Below are positions 39,801 through 45,800 of a stretch of DNA of 64,000 nt, in pieces. Within the stretch, counting starts at the first letter, position 1. Each line of letters starts with the position of its first letter. Source of the stretch: Sipunculus nudus. Lineage: Eukaryota > Annelida > Sipuncula > Golfingiida > Sipunculidae. Both the position numbers and the translations under genes were made by a program. A model generated the notes under the pieces. The model made no database searches. It was not told the DNA's origin and saw only the letters and a program-made list of their open reading frames with translations. The stretch spans positions 56,490,917 to 56,554,916 of the forward strand of contig CM049319.1 in the NCBI GenBank assembly GCA_026874595.1, given 5' to 3'.

Positions 39801-42800
39801 TAAAAATTTTGTAAATTATAATATCACTCGTTCTTCAGTTACAATTTAACAAAATATGCACAGATAACATAAAAGAGATTCAAATCAGGCTAACATATAA
39901 ATGAACTTTCATTTGTGTTGGGGTAATTAATTCACAAGTTTTTATTTTTTTGGAGAACTTAAACCTTTGCAAAGGCTGTAAATTGGAGACCTTCATGATC
40001 ATTTAGCCCACCACAGTAACTGATGAATATGCACAACACTACACAGGGGTTGTAATATAGCCTTACTGCCTGTCTCAGACAGGCAGACATGTGCACGGAA
40101 AGGCATTTTTCATTTTTACCAATCCATTGTTAAGGTGAACACCTAGATGTTTTCCATATTAGTAGCTGATAAATAGTAACAAACTAACAAAAACATGACT
40201 CCCTATATTTCCGATATTTTCCTATTAAAATGGTCTATTATTTCTTATACTTTCCGGTATTTAGTCCCTCATCTCCTACATTTTCCTGTTTTGTCACTGC
40301 ACAAGTTTCTCATATAGCAGTGTTACAATTGAAAATATTCAGTCCTTTTTGCTTGCAAGTGTGAATGTAGGATGGCATGTACAAAGGCAGATTTGGTTTA
40401 CAGTGAGTGAAGTGTGCCTGAAAGTTTGATATGATGGTAGGATGTATCGATAGTGGTATGCTATTTTTTTCTGCGGAAAGGCAGACCTGTATTAATGCCT
40501 TTGTGATGGAAAAATGAAAATTTCAAAGTATTAAAACTCCTGCTACACTGTACCTCTCTGTTGACCAGGATCTCCTTCAGCAGGGCCACATAGTACTCCC
40601 TCTGTCTGTCCTTGTACTCCTTGTGTTTAGCCTTCCTACACAACATGTTGTACTTGGATATGTCTGGTGTATAATGTCCATCTGAAAAGTTAAGTGATAC
40701 ATAGGTACTTGTGTCATTTTGTTTTTACAGATTTTGGGAGATTTGTAGGACAGAAGAGGGTCATTTTATAACAAATTTGGATGAGTCTTCTTCAACTAAA
40801 TCACAATAATAATAACTAGAATACAGGAAGTCAACAAGCGACAACGTGTATCCGCCAAAATCAGAGTGAAACGGGTGAAGCGAGGAATAATTTGAGTGGC
40901 AAGGGGAGATAGAGTGAGGTGTTTTGCATATAAGCATAGATGTCTGCAGCCGAAATGTGTATGTAGGTGGCGCTACCTGTCATAAAATCAAGAAAGCTAT
41001 CCAGGATGTATATGCATGCCAAATTTCAGGTGAATTAGTCAAACCACTGCAGAGATATGAGTGATTTTAACCCAAGGCAGATGAACAGATGGACACTGTG
41101 CAAACATGGTTGCAGGTGGCGCCATCATTTTTTGTGCATGTTACAAAGTTATCAAAGGGCTATATTTGTACAAAATTTTTTTTCCTGATCGGTCAAACGG
41201 TTCCGGAATATGTGGGTTTATGTGTGGAAACAAACCCACAAATGGATGTTGAGCAGAGAGGGAAAAGTCTGAGGTCAACAATAATTGGCAAGGCCCCAGT
41301 TCACATGTGACCTAATAACTGGTGTAAGTTTCGGGAAAAAAAATCCAGTAGTCTCAAAGGAGTTCTCCGGAAACGAATACGGCGGCAGTGGGGGCGGACC
41401 CAGGTCAAAAACAGAGTATCGGCAAAACTTCGAAAACTACGTTTTGGCGGATACAATTATTATTATTGTTTAATTATTATTATTATTATTATTTGATCAT
41501 ATTATTTTATTTTCATTATTATTATTTTCATTGATTATAATAATAAAAATAATAATAATAATAATATTTCTAAAGCAGTCTCTTGGTTTATATATATCAC
41601 TGCATTAATGTAATGTATTGTGTACAGTAAGCTAATGGTTTCATAATGAAATACCATAATTTTTTAAAGAGAACATGCTATACTTCAAGTATATTTCACA
41701 TAACTGTTAAATGAATCTATGCAACTTTAAGTTACTTTAACTTTATAATAATATGGATGACAGGACTTAGGAAGATTTCATCCTTATTTTTGCTGTACCA
41801 TACCTTTGAGTCGTTCTTGAAACTGTTGAAGTGGATTACCAAATTTGAAATTCTTGCCAGAAAAAAGGGACCTGGGGAAAAAAAAGTTAATAAAAATTTG
41901 CACAGTAATCATAATATTCAATTGTGTACTCAGGGTTTTACAGACCTCACGTGATAATCTGGTAACAGTGTATCTATGACTGCTAACCTGGTAACAGTGT
42001 ATTTATAACCAGTAACCTGGTAAAAGTGCATCTATAACTGGTATCCTGGTAAGAGTGAATCTATGACTGGTAACCTGGTAACAGTGCATCTATGACTGGT
42101 ACCCTGGTAACAGTGCATCTATGACTGGTATCCTAGTAACAGTGCATCAATGACTGGTAACCTGGTAACAGTGCATCTATGACTGGTAACCTACCTGACT
42201 GTTCAAACATTGTAGGACTTTAACTAAAATAAATAACAGTCCAGCTAAAACACATATACTTGATGTTCCAAGGCATGTTCTGCTACATAACCATATGGAA
42301 AATATGCAAGGTAATGTGTGTTTCTGAAATATATATTCTAAACTGTGCTACATAAAATCTTATTTGTTAAAAATACTTTATCTGACTGGTTGAAGGAACA
42401 TCTTTTCGGTTCTACATTTTAATTTCAGAAAAATGATTTTTCTGATAATCAGTGTTTGGATAAACAATGCTCTTCCGTGTTTATATTTATTATATGACAA
42501 AGGATCACAGGATTAATGACTTACCTAATTGTTTCCTGTGTTTCCTGGCTTCTGTTGTGTGAAAATTTTGGTAGCAGCTTCTGCAAAAGTAATAGAAAAA
42601 GAATTAATTCTGATTACTTTATGATAAATCTTAACAGTGATATTAATGAGGCCTATTCCAATATCTGAAACCTATAAACTAAAGTTAATCCTGTTAACCT
42701 TTTATAAAAATAAGCCAGAAAATGGCAAAATGCTGATCCCATCATATACAGGCTTTTCTTTTTCATTATATCTGAGTGTTTGTAAGAGGTAAGAGCCAGT

Positions 42801-45800
42801 AAAAATAATCCAAAAAAATTCAACAAGGATATCTGGTGGCAATTTGCCAAATAAGACAAACCAGCATTTGCAAAGTGTGTTTTGCAGCTGGTGACCTCCC
42901 ACCTTAGATTACTGGTACATTTTTTCCGGTTTGTCAACACTGTGACATGCACTCATAATGGTAATTTTTTTTGTGTTTGTCAACACTGGCACATGTACTT
43001 ATAATGGTACTTTTTTTTTTGTTTGTCAACACTGGCACATGTACTTATAATGGTACTTTCTTTTGTTTGTCAACAATGGAACATGTACTTATAATGGTAC
43101 TTTTTTTCTGTTTGTCAACACTGGCACATGTACTAATAATGGTATGTTTTTCTCTGTTTGTCAACACTAACACATGTACTAATAGCTTGCAGATAAACAG
43201 GCTCATAGGTCCATCATAGAAGTGTTATAAGAACTTTTATTACCAGGAGTTGCCTACATTACCTATGTATGTAGAGCAAATCAGAAATCACATAAATTCT
43301 TCAGAAAATGTAGAAAAAAAGCTGGCTTTAATGTTCTGTCAGAGAGGTATGTCTTATATAAAATTTTCCACCACGACAATGCTAAGATAAACATAAAATA
43401 TAATGCACCAATTGGTTTATGCCTGAATTGTTCCAGACACACTGTAGTAATTTGTATCTGTGTGCCCCTTGAGTTAGATTTAAGAAAAGTGTGTATCAGA
43501 AATATATAGTAGCATATAACAATGCATTTCGAATTCTGCATAAATTGCCCAGACACTGTAGTGCCAGAGAAATTGTTGCCCCGGCTTATGTACAGTAATG
43601 TGAGATCAGAGTAAGAAATCATATTAATAGTTTGCAAAGGAGATAAAAAATATCTAATTATTCTCTTATTGGTACTCTCATTGTCTATTATTACAGAGGT
43701 GGCACAAGATTTTATATCTTTAACATAAGTGAACGGTGACATGTGATACAAGCTTATATGCATTTTAGATTTTTTTATTATTATTATATTTTATATGTTT
43801 GTATGTAACTAACTATAGACATGAATATAATTTAATGCATGATTATTGTTTGAAATAAAATAATAAATAAAGTAAAATTATGCAGAGAAACTGATAATGA
43901 ACTCTTCTCATGCATTACTGTGCTAACATATGATGTATGATTCTCACTATGATGTAAGGTGACTACCCTTGTAAACCAACAGTGCTAACAACATCATTAT
44001 ACTGTTAAGCAGTGATTAGTTATGAGTTAAAGGTAAATGAGACTATAACGAGAGCACCGCAAATGGTGCATGATACGCCCATTGTGACCTTATTAAATAT
44101 GCATGCATTTTGATGAGAATCTAATTCAGTTGAGAAACTCTATTGGTAAATATGTATAATGGGTTTCATTATTATCCATAAGATTTTTTGGTAGGTCACT
44201 ATGGTGTCACCAAAGTTTGGTGACCTTTGACCTTATGAAATTTGCATGGATTTTGCTGTAAATCAAACTTAGGCAAGATACTATGTTGATTTATATGTCT
44301 GCTGAGTTTGATCAAAATCCATTGTATTCCTCGTAAGTTATTGTTGCAACACTCTAAAGTAGCTAAATACCTTTGACCTTATAAAACATGTAGATTTTGC
44401 CCATAATCAAACTTGGGCCAGAAAATCTATTGGTAAGTAGTTACAGTTAGTTTCGAGAATATCCATCGAAGGGCCAGAAAGTCATGCGGGGACACTAAGA
44501 GTTAACAGATGGTTGGACAGACAGCATGACAGATGGGTCCTATGTCCCTTCAAAGAAGGGTGTATAAAAAGGACTGGAAATGTAATAATAGAAATAATTC
44601 AATTATTTTGTTTCCAATTTTGTTTTAAATTATTGACTGCCTCCCATCTATTATTTGATGCATTGTTACAGTTCTAATATTTTCTATTTTTCTGAATTAC
44701 TCACTACAAGCTGCTGCTTCTGGGATTCTGATAGAACTTGCTGCCATGTGTCCAGGCTGAAGATCTCTTGGAAAACAGATTTCTGCAAAAGATATGATAA
44801 CATCACTGAGACAAATACTGTTACAAACTGAAAGAAGGTTTACTCCAGGATCTAAGTTAACGGAATGATAGGAATTTTTTTTGTAAAACCATGTTTGATG
44901 ATAGACAGAAAATAACAACCAATGATTTATTATAAATAAATTATTATATGTACTGTCTATATTTCAATGGAGTATGCTAATACAAGTCAGTATTCACCTA
45001 AAGACTTGATATATCATGAAATCATGGTTTTCAAACAAGTCAAGAGGTGCCATCCAATTTGTACGGTAAAAAGGCAGACAGATAGTCCATTTTAAAACGG
45101 GCTCTATAAATAGAGAATGTGATTGGCTGAAAGGTCAAGGTTGACACTCCTTCACCAGTGGACAATTTCAATTCAATGATATTTGCTATTAATTTTTTTA
45201 GAATAGATAATATGACTTTTCTGCGTGAGCATTCATGATTGATTGTGATCAATTATACAACGGTGCAAAAAACTTAATTGGTATCGAAAGGAAACAACCA
45301 AGCACTGATGTAATTAAAAACTTTGCACAACATTACCATTTTAGTGATGCAGGACTTGAGTTTGGAAATGTACTCAAGTCAAGAATCAAGTCCATTTTTT
45401 AAGGCACAGTTGGGAGGGCAATACAGGGTTTTAAGAGCAATATGATATGGACTTTCACGATGACTTTTAGTGTTTATATACAAATTCCCAATTATTAAGT
45501 AGGGTAATATAGCATATCCTGTTGTATATTTACCGATTAATATCATTGTTTACAAGTGACTGAATGGTAAACAATGAAGTCAATAAGTATGTGAAAATAA
45601 ATTGTGATGTTTACCTCATTTTGTCAGGATGACCAAAAAAATCATTTTGAAAGCACTACCCAAAATCATGCCTGGTATAAGATTCATTGTCAGTAAATCG
45701 AGCTCTTTGAAGGAGTCCAAAAACCCCCTTCATGTCTTCAGAAAGGTCTTTACCCTAAGGTCAAGGGTTGATTGTAGAGAGTGTAACAATTGGTAAGTGG

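Noticed and set aside
43281-43763. 160-codon minus-strand frame
   Set aside because: AT-rich, no recognised motif, inside NFRKB intron 2; length is plausible by chance in this composition.
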